Shown: positions 18,009 to 26,632, numbered from the stretch's first letter. The stretch: 64,000 nt of DNA from JAPOXR01 sp963662395 (GCA_963662395.1 OY759511.1:4781912-4845911); one strand, 5' to 3'. Notes: generated from the letters alone by a model not told the origin. Made by a program: numbers and translations.

Positions 18009-18617
18009 ATGATGCCGCCGCATGACGTCCATGTCGAGACCCGTCCCGGCGGCGGTGCCATCCTGAAGCGCAAGAAGCCGGCGCTGCGCAACATCGGCAT
18101 CGACAGGAATGCCCGGTCCATCGAGACCTTCAGCTGCGGGCACGAGGTCGAGCTCATCCATGGCTGCGCCCACCGCTTCCTCGCCGAATTCGAGTTCCGG
18201 GGCCGCGAGCTGGTCTATGCCGATCCGCCCTACCTGCAGGCCACCCGCCGCTCGGACCGGCGCTACCGCCACGACTACACGGATGGTGATCATGCAGAAC
18301 TTCTCGACATCCTGTGCGCGCTTCCCTGCCAGGTGATGATCTCCGGCTACCCGTCCGACCTCTATGACGAGATGCTCGAAGGCTGGGGCTCGCTCGAGAT
18401 CCAGGTCAACAACCAGTCCTGCGTGGTCACCGAGAAGCTGTGGTTCAACTTCTTTCCCGACCGCGTGCACTGGGCATCGCTGGCCGGGCGCAACTTCACC
18501 CACCGCCAGACCGTCAGGAGGAAGGCGGCAAGCTGGGGCCGCCGCTACAAGGCGATGCCCCGGTCCGAGCGGCTGGCGGTGCTGGCGGCGATGATGAATG
18601 TCGAGGCCGGGGCATGA
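18009..18617 (+). CDS. D12-class DNA adenine methylase carried by the IS66 element
   Basis: About 202 residues. The SAM-binding GGGA motif (ETRPGGGAILKRKKPALRN) is near residue 12, and the catalytic motif DPPY is in ELVYADPPYLQATRRSDRRY near 73. Homology continues upstream of the first ATG in frame (GSKATTGLCQPLIA from about 17970), so the N-terminus is probably lost or degraded. It would methylate adenine N6 in DNA. Its TGA overlaps the tnpC start as ATGA, suggesting coupled translation with the transposase. A second methylase of the same family stands before another transposase at 21883-22503. Confidence 0.8.
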   Translation: MMPPHDVHVETRPGGGAILKRKKPALRNIGIDRNARSIETFSCGHEVELIHGCAHRFLAEFEFRGRELVYADPPYLQATRRSDRRYRHDYTDGDHAELLDILCALPCQVMISGYPSDLYDEMLEGWGSLEIQVNNQSCVVTEKLWFNFFPDRVHWASLAGRNFTHRQTVRRKAASWGRRYKAMPRSERLAVLAAMMNVEAGA

Positions 18618-20230
18618 GCGCCGCCGCCGGACCCGGCCGGATCGAGGAGCTTGACCGGCAGCTCCCGGACCTGATCCTGGCGCCGCAGGACGAGGCGGCG
18701 CTCCGCTCGCTGATCGAGCTCGCCAGGCAGCTGGCGGCGACCATTACCGCCCAGGAAGCACAGATCGCCGGGATGGCCGGGCAGATCGCCACCCTGGCCG
18801 ACCAGATTGCCCGGATGCAGCGTGAGCTTCACGGCTCGCGCTCGGAGAAGCGCGGCGAGGACGCAGCGGCGGGCGACAAGGACGGCGCCGAAGGCAAGGA
18901 CAGGCCCGAAGGCAGCCCGGCCGCAGCGGGTCGGTGAACGAGGCCGGGCTGCGCTACGGCCCCGAAGCGGTCGTCATCGACATCGACGTCATGCCGCCGG
19001 AGGTGGAGGGGTTGTCTGCGGATGAGTACGAGATCATCTCCGAGCGGGTATGCTGCAAGCTGGCAACGGTGCCGGTCCGCCACGCGGTCATCCGCTACCA
19101 CTACAGGAAGGTGCGGCTGAAGCGCACCGGCGTGCTGATCTCGCCGCCAGCCCGGGAAGGCGTGTTCAGGAACAGCTGCATCGACGTCTCCTTCGTCGCC
19201 GACATGCTCGTGGACAGGCTCGCCTGGCACCTGCCCCTCTACCGGCAGCACCAGCGGCTGGCCGAGAGCGGAATCACCATTTCCCGCCGGGCGATGAGCG
19301 ACTGGGCCAATCGGGCCATCACCCTCCTGGAGCCGATCTACGAGGCACAGCTGCAATCGGTGCCGGGAGCGATGTCATCATCATGGACGAGACGCCGGTG
19401 CGGGCCGGACGCAAACCCGGCCGTCCGGGCAAGATGAAGACCGGCCATTACTGGCCGGTGCTCGGCGAGAGGGGCGAGGTCGTGTTCCCGTTTGCCCGGT
19501 CCCGGCAGCACAGGCATGTCGCCGGGATCCTCGGTGATCATGCCGGCACGCTGGTCAGCGATGGCTACGGTGCCTGCGAGGCCCATGTCGCCATCCGCGA
19601 GAAGATGGTGAAGCAGCAAGGCTGCCGGGCGCATGTCCGCCGCAAGTTCGAGGAACAGCTGGCGAGCCATCCGCAGCTGGCCGCCGAGGCACTGGCGCTG
19701 ATCGCGCCGATCCACGCCATCGAGGACGAGATCGCCGGCAAGCCGCCGGGCGTTCGCCTCGAGGCGCGGCGCAGCAGAACCCGCCCGGTGGTCGATGCAT
19801 TCCGGGTGTGGTGCAGGGAGCGGCAGGAGGACCCGGCGCTGACGCCGAAGCATCCGATCGCCAGGGCAGTCGGCTATGCCGCCACCCGGCAGGCGACACT
19901 GGAGGTGTTCCTCGAGGACCCGCAGGTGCCACCGGATTCGAATGGCGTGGAGCGCCAGCTGCGCGGCATCAAGCTGGGGCAGAAGAACTGGCTGTTCTCG
20001 TGGACCGGGCCTGGTGCCCGCAATGTCGGGATCATCAATAGCTGCACCGCCACCTGCCGGATGCAGGGCATCGATCCCTGCATCTGGCTGACTGATGTGC
20101 TCATCCGTGCGGGCACCCATCCGAACAGCCGGATAGACGAGCTGACACCGCGGCGCTGGGCCGAGCTGTTTGCCGACAATCCGATGACATCGGATATCGC
20201 CACCACCGGGTGGCGTCACGCCGCCATGGG
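18614..20230 (+). pseudogene. tnpC: IS66 transposase TnpC, two frameshifts
   Basis: Start MSAAAGPGRIEELDRQLPDL with the N-terminal coiled coil ending LHGSRSEKRGED. A shift near 18930 leads to EAGLRYGPEAVVIDIDVMPP and LVDRLAWHLPLYRQHQRLAE. A second shift near 19370 leads to DVIIMDETPVRAGRKPG (catalytic Asp), KQQGCRAHVRRKFEE and PPDSNGVERQLRGIKLGQKN (catalytic Glu region). The end is near RIDELTPRRWAELF. All catalytic segments are present but in three frames. The 3' end converges with tnpB on the opposite strand. Confidence 0.85.
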
Positions 20231-20518
20231 CAGGACATGGCGCTTGCGGCGCCGGCGGACGGTGAAGCCTGCTCCCTCCGGCAGCGCCGACAGTTCGGTC
20301 GGTGACAGCGACAGTGATTTTCGCCCCCGTCCCGGCAGCGATGCAAACAGCCCCTGCTCCAGGCGCCTGGACCAGATGAAGAAGCCACCCTGGCCCGCTC
20401 CGAGCACCTTGATCATGGTCCGGCGACGGTTGATGAACACGTACCACCTCCCGGAGGCCGGATTCTCCCCGGGACGGGTCTGCACCAGCGCGCACAGGCC
20501 ATCGAAGGATTTGCGCAT
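20216..20518 (-). CDS. tnpB: IS66 accessory protein TnpB
   Basis: 100 residues: MRKSFDGLCALVQTRPGENP, WYVFINRRRTMIKVLGAGQG and FFIWSRRLEQGLFASLPG match the IS66 TnpB (Orf2) family. It reads leftward, against tnpC. It appears intact, although the final residues (RRRRKRHVLPMAA) look foreign and overlap the tnpC end. Confidence 0.85.
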   Translation of the reverse strand: MRKSFDGLCALVQTRPGENPASGRWYVFINRRRTMIKVLGAGQGGFFIWSRRLEQGLFASLPGRGRKSLSLSPTELSALPEGAGFTVRRRRKRHVLPMAA

Positions 20519-20855
20519 GTCCGCCGCCTCCGTCTGCAGCCGGATGCCGCCGGCTGGCCAGCCGGCCAGGCACAGGCCGCCTGAGGCGCAGGATCATGCC
20601 GCCGCCCGGTTCGGGCTCGACATCCCGGCCCGGATTGTCCGCTGGTGGTGCGACCTCGACGAAGCTGCCGGCCTTGCCCGCCACAGGATGACCGAGGCGC
20701 CGCCGCCAGTTCCGGAAAGTCTTGCGGGACAGCGCCCGCGATTCGCAGAAGCCCGACTGCGTCATCCCCGAGGCCTCGTAATCGGCCAAGATGGCACGCC
20801 ACTCATCCTCGCTTCGCATCACCGGGGAAGAACCGGCACCGTTCAGATCAGACAT
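20500..20855 (-). CDS. tnpA: IS66 accessory protein TnpA
   Basis: Start MSDLNGAGSSPVMRSEDEWR, then helix-turn-helix-like EASGMTQSGFCESRALSRKT and FRNWRRRLGHPVAGKAGSF, matching IS66 TnpA (Orf1). The C-terminus is unclear: the conserved region fades after GGGMILRL, and the frame runs on across tnpB and tnpC as noise. It is preceded by a 99-bp leader with a hairpin touching the ribosome site. Confidence 0.75.
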
Positions 20856-20877
20856 GACAATATCCTCCGTTCATTGA
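20853..20877 (-). promoter_or_regulatory. hairpin over the tnpA ribosome site (also in 21355-21379 and 12853-12877)
   Basis: CCGTTCAT and ATGAACGG form a perfect 8-bp stem around six bases, and the 3' arm runs into the GGAGG ribosome site 5-8 bases before the tnpA ATG. It could limit tnpA translation. All three leader copies in the window preserve it. Confidence 0.5.
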
Positions 20878-20951
20878 TCGATGAACGGATCATCCTCGTA
20901 CGATCCCCGGTTGCTCAATCGGAAAACAGACGCCGTCGTTTGCCCGGTTAC

Positions 20952-21453
20952 CCAGCGCCCGCATGCCGGATTCTCCCCGGGACGGGTCTGCACCAGTGCA
21001 CAGAGCCCGTCGAAGGATTTGCGCATGTCCGCCGGCTTCGCTTGCGGCCGGATGCCGCCGGCCGGCCAGCCGGCCGGGCACAGGCCGCCCGAGGCGCAGG
21101 ATCATGCCGCCGCCCGGTTCGGGCCCGATATCCCGGCCGGGCATGGATGGCGGTGCGACCTCGATGAAGCTGCCGGCCTTGCCTGCAACAGGATGACCGA
21201 GGCGCCGCCGCCGGTTCCGGAAAGTCTTGCGGGACCGCGCCCGCGATTGGCGGAAGCCCGGCCGCGTCATCCCCGAGGCCTCGTGATCGGCCATGACGGC
21301 ACGCCACTCATCCTTGTCTCGCCGCACCACCGGGGCCGCACCGTTCAAGTCAGACATGACGATATCCTCCGTTCATTGATCGATGAACGGATCATCCTCG
21401 TGCGATCCCCGGTTGCCCGATCGGAAAACAGACGCCGTCGTTTGCCCGGTTAC
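20952..21453. mobile_element. second, truncated IS66 copy (right end only)
   Basis: Contains the right 23-bp inverted repeat (21431-21453), the leader (21355-21430), a full-length-looking tnpA 5' region and the first codons of tnpB (to about 20960, in CRPVPGRIRHAG-type sequence). It aligns with 20455-20951 at visibly high identity with scattered changes. It abuts the first copy directly. Confidence 0.78.
21000..21357 (-). pseudogene. tnpA: IS66 tnpA, second copy, with tnpB start
   Basis: MSDLNGAAPVVRRDKDEWRA, HEASGMTRPGFRQSRARSRK and FRNRRRRLGHPVAGKAGSFI match the first copy. The following tnpB (from about 21027) is cut after roughly 20 codons at the junction with the neighbouring IS66 copy, so this set cannot be functional as a whole. 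Confidence 0.72.
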
Positions 21454-21886
21454 GCGTCAGCAACATGAAGCTGAGCCAGCGCAGCCCGCTGGTCTTGACG
21501 AAATGACCGTGGCTGGAGCGCACCGGGTCACGCCAGATGCCGCGGGCGCTGATGCGTGAGCCCCAGCGCCGCTCCATGGTGTCATCGACGCCGATGATGA
21601 CCGGCTCCCCGGTTTCGACCAGTGTTGCCACCAGCTGGCGGGTCAGCCGCCCCGCCAGCTCGCCCGGCTTCCAGCGGGCCCGGTTCAACACCTGGTGATA
21701 GGAGGCGCAATTGCTGTTCATCGCCCTTCCGGTGATCCGCAGGCAGGCGGACACGGTCCGCTTTCCGGGTGCCAGCAGGGCTCCGGTGACCAGAACCAGC
21801 ACCAGGCGCCATGTCGGGGCGGTGAATGCGCCCCGGAACAGTGCAAGCTGGATGCGCAGGAGATCCGGGACCGGATCGCCGGTCAT
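21454..21886 (-). pseudogene. IS701-like transposase, 5' fragment
   Basis: Start MTGDPVPDLLRIQLALFRGA, then WRLVLVLVTGALLAPGKRTV, NCASYHQVLNRARWKPGELA, VIIGVDDTMERRWGSRISAR (first catalytic Asp) and SSHGHFVKTSGLRWLSFMLL. It stops at the IS66 right end at 21453; the C-terminal end lies at 17387-17776. The ATG overlaps the stop of the upstream methylase gene as ATGA. Confidence 0.82.
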
Positions 21887-22503
21887 GACGGCGCCGCCTC
21901 TTCGGCCTCGGCAGCCATGATGGCGGCCAGCACCGCCAGCCGCTCGCCCGGCGGCATCTCGCCGTAGCGCCGGCCCCAGTTCTCGGCCTTGCGCTTGATG
22001 CGCTGGCGGTCGGTGAAGTTCATGCCCGCTGCGCTTGCCCAGTGCACCCGGTCCAGTTCGAAGTTGAACCACACCGCCTCGGTGCGGACCACGCCATGGG
22101 TCATGACCTGCACCTGCAGCCGGCGCCAGCCGGCCAAATGCTCATCATGGAGCACCGAGGGATGACCCGACACCATCACCTGGCAGGGCAGGGCCCGGAG
22201 CAGCGCCAGCAGCCGGGCATGTTCGGCCTCGGTCATCTCGAAGCGGTAGCGGCGGGCCGAGCGGCGGGTGGCCCGCAGGCAGGGGGGATCGGCATGGACC
22301 AGCTCGGTGCCCTGGAAGGGGAAGGAAGAGAGGAAATCATGGGCGCAGCCATGCACCCGTTCGACCGGGTAGTCGCAGCCGAAACCCGCCAGTGCCCCTT
22401 CGTCGAGATCGATGCCGATATTGCGCATCGCCGGCGGCTTGCGTTTCATGATCGCCCCGCCGCCAAGATGGCTCTCGATATAGGTACTGTGCGGCGGCAT
22501 CAT
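21883..22503 (-). CDS. D12-class DNA adenine methylase before the IS701-like transposase
   Basis: 206 residues from the first ATG. GGGA in YIESHLGGGAIMKRKPPAMR, the catalytic region ELVHADPPCLRATRRSARRY, and the family C-terminus FTDRQRIKRKAENWGRRYGE. Homology continues upstream in frame (RTGYFGSKATPGLCQALIAM, from about 22572) without a clear start codon, so the real N-terminus may lie there or be damaged. The catalytic DPPY is DPPC here, which probably reduces or abolishes adenine methylation. Homologous along its length to 18009-18617. The stop overlaps the transposase start (ATGA). Confidence 0.78.
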   Translation of the reverse strand: MMPPHSTYIESHLGGGAIMKRKPPAMRNIGIDLDEGALAGFGCDYPVERVHGCAHDFLSSFPFQGTELVHADPPCLRATRRSARRYRFEMTEAEHARLLALLRALPCQVMVSGHPSVLHDEHLAGWRRLQVQVMTHGVVRTEAVWFNFELDRVHWASAAGMNFTDRQRIKRKAENWGRRYGEMPPGERLAVLAAIMAAEAEEAAPS

Positions 22504-22685
22504 GGCAATCAGCGCCTGGCACAGGCCGGGTGTTGCCTTCGATCCGAAATATCCCGTGCGGTCTCTCCTCTCACGAGAGCCCGATCCATGGAATCCGGCA
22601 TCTATCGAGTCAATGCATCGAGGGATGCCGGGCTTGCGCCGGCAGGCAGGGAATGGAACACATCGTATCCAGGAGACACTGCCCC

Positions 22686-22973
22686 ATGACCGATATCGAT
22701 CCCATCGTGCAGCGCATGGAAGCCTTCAATCGGGAAAATGGCGGCGGTGTGAGTGTTCGCAAGAGCCGGGGCGGCTACAACCTTGCCATGACCGAAACCG
22801 GGGCACCGGTCGCCCGGCTGAAGCCGGAGGGACCGGGCGACCGGATGCGGATCCTGTACTGGTCATGGCAGGAAAGGTGGAAGGATGTCGGCGACATGGG
22901 CGGCATTGTGCTGCCGCTTGACGAGGCCCTCGATCAGATCGCCACTACGGAAATCTTCTGGACCTGGACGTGA
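22686..22973 (+). CDS. hypothetical protein, 95 residues
   Basis: The ATG at 22686 follows AGGAGA by nine bases; the frame extends upstream without a better start. The product (MTDIDPIVQRMEAFNRENGG, then RLKPEGPGDRMRILYWSWQE and GGIVLPLDEALDQIATTEIF) looks like a real compact soluble protein with a strand-rich core. The RILYW and LPLDEAL segments faintly recall DUF3024, but that is not secure. It stands alone between the mobile pile and the integrases. Confidence 0.65.
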   Translation: MTDIDPIVQRMEAFNRENGGGVSVRKSRGGYNLAMTETGAPVARLKPEGPGDRMRILYWSWQERWKDVGDMGGIVLPLDEALDQIATTEIFWTWT

Positions 22974-22980
22974 GGAAAAT

Positions 22981-23232
22981 GTGCAAAGTCGAGCTAAGTA
23001 CTATTTCTTTATTCATGCGATCATTGGCTATGTGTTGGCCTTTTTCGTCATTGCGGGACTGTCGGGGCTTACGGACTAGGTTACGACGTTTCGTGATGGG
23101 CGTCTGCCGCCTGCGTCCCGTATGCTGGCGATTGCAATGGGTTTGCTGGCTGTCTCGTCGCTGGCGGCCTTGATCGCGGAAGTGATGCGACAAACGGACC
23201 GGACGCCCTGGGAAGAAGGCAGCCAGGAGTAG
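22981..23232 (+). pseudogene. small two-helix membrane protein with an in-frame amber codon
   Basis: From GTG at 22981: a first membrane segment YYFFIHAIIGYVLAFFVIAG, TAG at codon 33, then in the same frame VTTFRDGRLPPASRMLAIAM and a second segment GLLAVSSLAALIAEVM, ending TPWEEGSQE at 23232. The frame resumes with coherent membrane-protein sequence after the stop, so a single-base nonsense change in an 83-residue protein is the simplest reading. Amber readthrough, or two small proteins (the second from the ATG at 23121), is possible. Confidence 0.5.
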
Positions 23233-23412
23233 CGCCACGGCGCTAACTGCGGCTTGCATGCAACGTGCCGAGATTTTTGCGTTCCGTGCGGCTCGGTCGG
23301 CTGGATTGTCTTGCCAGCAAGCCGCGGGAATGTGAGCGACCTGCGTTGCGCTGGGACCAAGCGCGGCGGCTGTCGGACGTCTGGCCGAACGCCCGCGTTC
23401 CAGGTGACCGCG
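23233..23412. other. intergenic stretch without recognised feature
   Basis: Convergent gap between the small membrane-protein gene and the integrase. No gene, tRNA or clear repeat was seen. Confidence 0.5.
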
Positions 23413-24573
23413 TCAGGCGTTCGTGCCATCCATCAGCTTCGCCATGGCCTCACCGATCCTCTCCGCCGCCGCGCGGACCTCGCGGTCACCGAGGTGAACG
23501 TAACGAAGGGTCATCCTCACGCTGGAGTGACCGAGGAGACGGGAGACCACCGGGACCGGAATTCCCTGCATGACTGCGTAACTGGCGTAATTGTGGCGCA
23601 AGTCATGAAGGCGAACGTCCTCGATGCCAGCCTCCCGGCGGACCCTGGGCCAGATGCCAAGTTCACCGCAACGGTGACGATCAGGGCCGAGCGGGGAAGG
23701 AAAGACCCATGGGCCTGTTCCGCGCGGCTGCCGGTCGAGAACCGCCCGTGCCTGCAAATTGAGATGCACCTTTCTCGGACCGGTCTTGCTGTCTGCGAGG
23801 GCGAGTGTGTCGCCCTCGACCTCGGACCAGCGCAGGGTGACGATCTCGCCTCGCCTGGATCCGGTCAGCATCAGTAACCGTATGATGTCGGCCTGTTGCC
23901 GCTGCGACGGACCGCGCCGGGACGCGGCGTCAAGGGCGTCATGCAGGCGGCGGATCTCCTCGCGGGACAGGAAGCGGGTCGGCGCCGTCCGCCGGTTCCT
24001 CCTGATGCCGCGCGTCGGATTGGTCTCCAGGTACCCGCATGCGATCCCGAAGTTAAGGATCTGCCGAAGCAGGTCGATCGCGTGGTTGGCCCCGCCTGGC
24101 GCCGTCCGGCTGTAGCCGTCGAACCAGCGTTCGACGTGGTTTCGGGCAAGACGGTCCAGACGCGTCGCGCCGAAGGCCGGCAGGAGTTGTGTCTTGAGAG
24201 CGGACCGCATGCACTTGCGTGTCGACGGCTTGCAACGCTCGAAATGCGCTGCATGCCACTGGCCGGCGACGAAGTCCGCGAACGACGGCGTCGTCCGCGC
24301 GGCCTCCTTCGAGTTTGGGACGGCTGTGTCGGCCTTCGTCACGAGGCACTCGTGACGGACTTCGTCGATGCCCTTTGACGCGGCCGGGCCGAGAGAGACG
24401 CGTCTCGTGCGTTCCTCGACCGTCCGGATGAGGACGTAGCTCTTGCCGCCGCCCGGCCGGACCCGGACCCCGAGACCGGGAACGCGGCTGTCCCAGACCG
24501 TGTATTCGCGCGCTTGAGGGCGCAACCGGGCGATGCCTGTGTCCGTGAGGCGAATGCGTTTCCGTGTCGCCAT
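23413..24573 (-). CDS. tyrosine recombinase/integrase (first of a tandem pair by position)
   Basis: 386 residues. The N-terminal arm-binding region includes YTVWDSRVPGLGVRVRPGGG, as in phage-type integrases. The SAM-like core is FADFVAGQWHAAHFERCKPS. Catalytic residues: Arg in LMLTGSRRGEIVTLRW, Lys in DSKTGPRKV, HDLRHNYAS, LLGHSSVRMT and the Tyr in LRYVHLGD. All are present, so it should be active. It follows the second integrase gene by only three bases on the same strand, implying joint expression. No tRNA gene or repeat that could be its attachment site was found nearby. Confidence 0.92.
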   Translation of the reverse strand: MATRKRIRLTDTGIARLRPQAREYTVWDSRVPGLGVRVRPGGGKSYVLIRTVEERTRRVSLGPAASKGIDEVRHECLVTKADTAVPNSKEAARTTPSFADFVAGQWHAAHFERCKPSTRKCMRSALKTQLLPAFGATRLDRLARNHVERWFDGYSRTAPGGANHAIDLLRQILNFGIACGYLETNPTRGIRRNRRTAPTRFLSREEIRRLHDALDAASRRGPSQRQQADIIRLLMLTGSRRGEIVTLRWSEVEGDTLALADSKTGPRKVHLNLQARAVLDRQPRGTGPWVFPSPLGPDRHRCGELGIWPRVRREAGIEDVRLHDLRHNYASYAVMQGIPVPVVSRLLGHSSVRMTLRYVHLGDREVRAAAERIGEAMAKLMDGTNA

Positions 24574-24576
24574 GGC

Positions 24577-25698
24577 TCAGCCCTCCAGCACCGCGCCGAC
24601 CGTCGCGGCCGCCTCGCGGACCATCGAGTCGGCAAAGTGAGTGTACTTGAGCGTGGTTTCCGCGGAGCGGTGGCCAAGCAGCCGCCCGATGACGGGAACG
24701 TTCTCGCCGCATTTCAGTCCGACCGAGGCGTAAGTATGTCGAAGATCATGAAGGCGCACGTCGCCGAGACCGGCATCTTCGCGGACGCCGTGCCAGAAGA
24801 CGGTCAGCCAGTTCACGCAGCGCGGCCCGCTGTCCCTCAGTGCCGGAAAGACCCAAGGCGAGGTCCGGCCGATCGCGCCGATCACCTCCCGGGCGGCGCT
24901 CGACAGCCAGACGGTTCGGGGTCCGGTCTTGCTGTCCCGAAGGAACAGCGCGCCCTCTCGAATGTCCGACCAGCGCAGGGTGAGGATTTCCGATTTCCGG
25001 GATCCGGTCAGCACAAGCAGCCGGATGGCAGCGACGGCCAGCGGCTCGTCGCCTTCATGGGCCTTGAGGCAAACTGCCAGGGATCGGATTTCCGCATCGC
25101 TGAGGAAGCGCTCCGGGCCCTGCCTTCGGTAGCGGCGGATGCCGAGGCAGGGATTGGACCCCTCCTTCCGGAAACCCATTCGTTCCGCCTCGCGCATGAT
25201 GACGGAGAGGACCGGCATGGACCTGTCCGCGGCGACCGGGGTCGCGCGCAACGAGGCGAACCAGTGCACGACGTCCTGCCGGGTGATTTCCGCGATCTGG
25301 CACCCCGAGAAGCGGGGGAGTATCTGTTTGCGGAGATATCCGCGGTTCACTTCGATCGTGCGGGGCTTCCAGACTCGTTCATGCCTGCGGAAGGCCGCTT
25401 CGGCAACGGCCTCGAAGACCGTCTCCTCGGGCTGCGTCGGCACGGGTGCGTCCTGCCTGATCGCGGCCAGCATCGCGGTCGCGCGCGAGCGCGCCGCGCT
25501 CACGCTCAGCTCGTCTGCATCGCCGACGATCTTCCAGATGCGCCTCCCGTTGTGTTGGCAGTGAATGAAGTAGCGCCCGCCTCCCGACGGCAGCACCCGG
25601 ACACCGAAGCCTTTCAGCTTGGCGTCGCGGACGTGGCGAGCGGACATGCGGGATCTGAGCGCCCTGATTCGGGCATCGGTGAGGGTTGCGGCAGGCAC
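24577..25698 (-). CDS. tyrosine recombinase/integrase (second of the tandem pair)
   Basis: 373 residues from GTG at 25698, chosen because AGGAG lies nine bases upstream and the protein then starts VPAATLTDARIRALRSRMSA. A longer frame extends to 25938 without family resemblance. GFGVRVLPSGGGRYFIHCQH is the N-terminal arm domain. Catalytic set: LVLTGSRKSEILTLRW, DSKTGPRTV, HDLRHTYAS, LLGHRSAETT and the Tyr in LKYTHFADS. Clearly a paralogue of its downstream neighbour but diverged. Two co-transcribed integrases recall recombinase-pair elements, though no third member is present. Confidence 0.9.
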   Translation of the reverse strand: MPAATLTDARIRALRSRMSARHVRDAKLKGFGVRVLPSGGGRYFIHCQHNGRRIWKIVGDADELSVSAARSRATAMLAAIRQDAPVPTQPEETVFEAVAEAAFRRHERVWKPRTIEVNRGYLRKQILPRFSGCQIAEITRQDVVHWFASLRATPVAADRSMPVLSVIMREAERMGFRKEGSNPCLGIRRYRRQGPERFLSDAEIRSLAVCLKAHEGDEPLAVAAIRLLVLTGSRKSEILTLRWSDIREGALFLRDSKTGPRTVWLSSAAREVIGAIGRTSPWVFPALRDSGPRCVNWLTVFWHGVREDAGLGDVRLHDLRHTYASVGLKCGENVPVIGRLLGHRSAETTLKYTHFADSMVREAAATVGAVLEG

Positions 25699-26632
25699 CG
25701 TTTTTTCTCCTGTATAGTTGCAGCGGGGGAACAAATAACTGGCATATCCTGTCCGAAGCCGCAGATTGACAAAGAGAAAACGACGTGATATCAAAGGCTT
25801 GAATTTTGACCAGCACCGTAGGTGCGGCGCCCGGTGTGAAATTCCGGAAAGAGGCGGCCCGTGCGGTTTACCCCCGCCGTGCCGGTGGCCGACCGTGCAA
25901 CTCGGTCGCCACGGGGCCGGTTCCCCTTCGCCTGTCATGCGCCGTCTGGATAGTCCCGAGGCACTTGGGTCGGCGGTCCCGTTTACGAAAAAGACTGTTT
26001 GTCTCCGTCACGTGCAGGGAATGGACTGCGTTGCAACTGCCAGCCCGTTCGCCGGACGGGTCAGACCAGGTCGAGGCGACGTCTTGTGAATTGCCGCAAA
26101 TGCAGAATGTACCCTTCAGAACCTTGCGATTGAAAGGAAAACGGACGTCAGATGTTGATGGTCATATGTTGATTGTTGCGTCAGTGCGGTTCCGACGGCC
26201 AACAAGGAAGATTACCCGAGGGACTCCAAGATGATGGCAATACTGTTCAAGGAACATCGCGCGCTTCAGATGGTCGAGTGCTGGGGAGATGAGGTCTCGC
26301 ATGGCGAAACCACCGGGTTCCCGAAGGCCGCCAAATGGAAAGGGGGGGGGGTCGCTGATGATCGCCGGGCGGGTCTCCAGCTCGGTACGGAACTGCGCCG
26401 GCGCATGGACGGTAGGCCGACCGGTCTTCGCACGCACCACCCAGGAACTCTCCCGGTGCCGTTTGCCGAGACGCGGGCCGACATCCACCAGGGCGATGGC
26501 GAGCGGGCTGGCCATGGCCTGTTACGTGCAGCGCGTCCGCGCCGCCCCGAGGCAGGCCAGGGTCTCGCCGACGGTCAGGCTGGCTCCCCTCCCAGGTGCA
26601 TCATCAAGCAGATCGGCAAACAGTTCCCGATC
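25699..26632. other. 934-base stretch with one doubtful reading frame
   Basis: On the minus strand 26162-26515 reads MASPLAIALVDVGPRLGKRH, SSWVVRAKTGRPTVHAPAQF and LKRAMFLEQYCHHLGVPRVI, which looks protein-like but matches nothing I know. It may be the end of a longer broken gene, since the same strand upstream, after a stop, reads RELFADLLDDAPGRGASLTV. A run of ten G (26342-26351) lies inside it. The segment 25699-26160 shows nothing recognisable apart from the integrase leader. Confidence 0.4.

Larger units (their letters stand above)
17777..20951. mobile_element. IS66-family element with a methylase gene and convergent tnpAB
   Basis: Inverted repeats of 23 bp: GTAAGCGGGCAAACGACGGC plus GTC at 17777-17799 and the complement of GTAACCGGGCAAACGACGGC plus GTC at 20929-20951. 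Inside, a DNA methylase gene and tnpC read rightward, while tnpA and tnpB read leftward from the right end. In ordinary IS66 all three tnp genes point the same way. No matching target duplication flanks the pair of ends. Confidence 0.78.

Noticed and set aside
19338..20855. A 505-codon minus-strand frame
   Set aside because: Only its first 110 or so codons are IS66 TnpA; the remainder is antisense to tnpB context and tnpC.
24514..25788. A 424-codon plus-strand frame
   Set aside because: Antisense to the second integrase, whose catalytic residues are complete.
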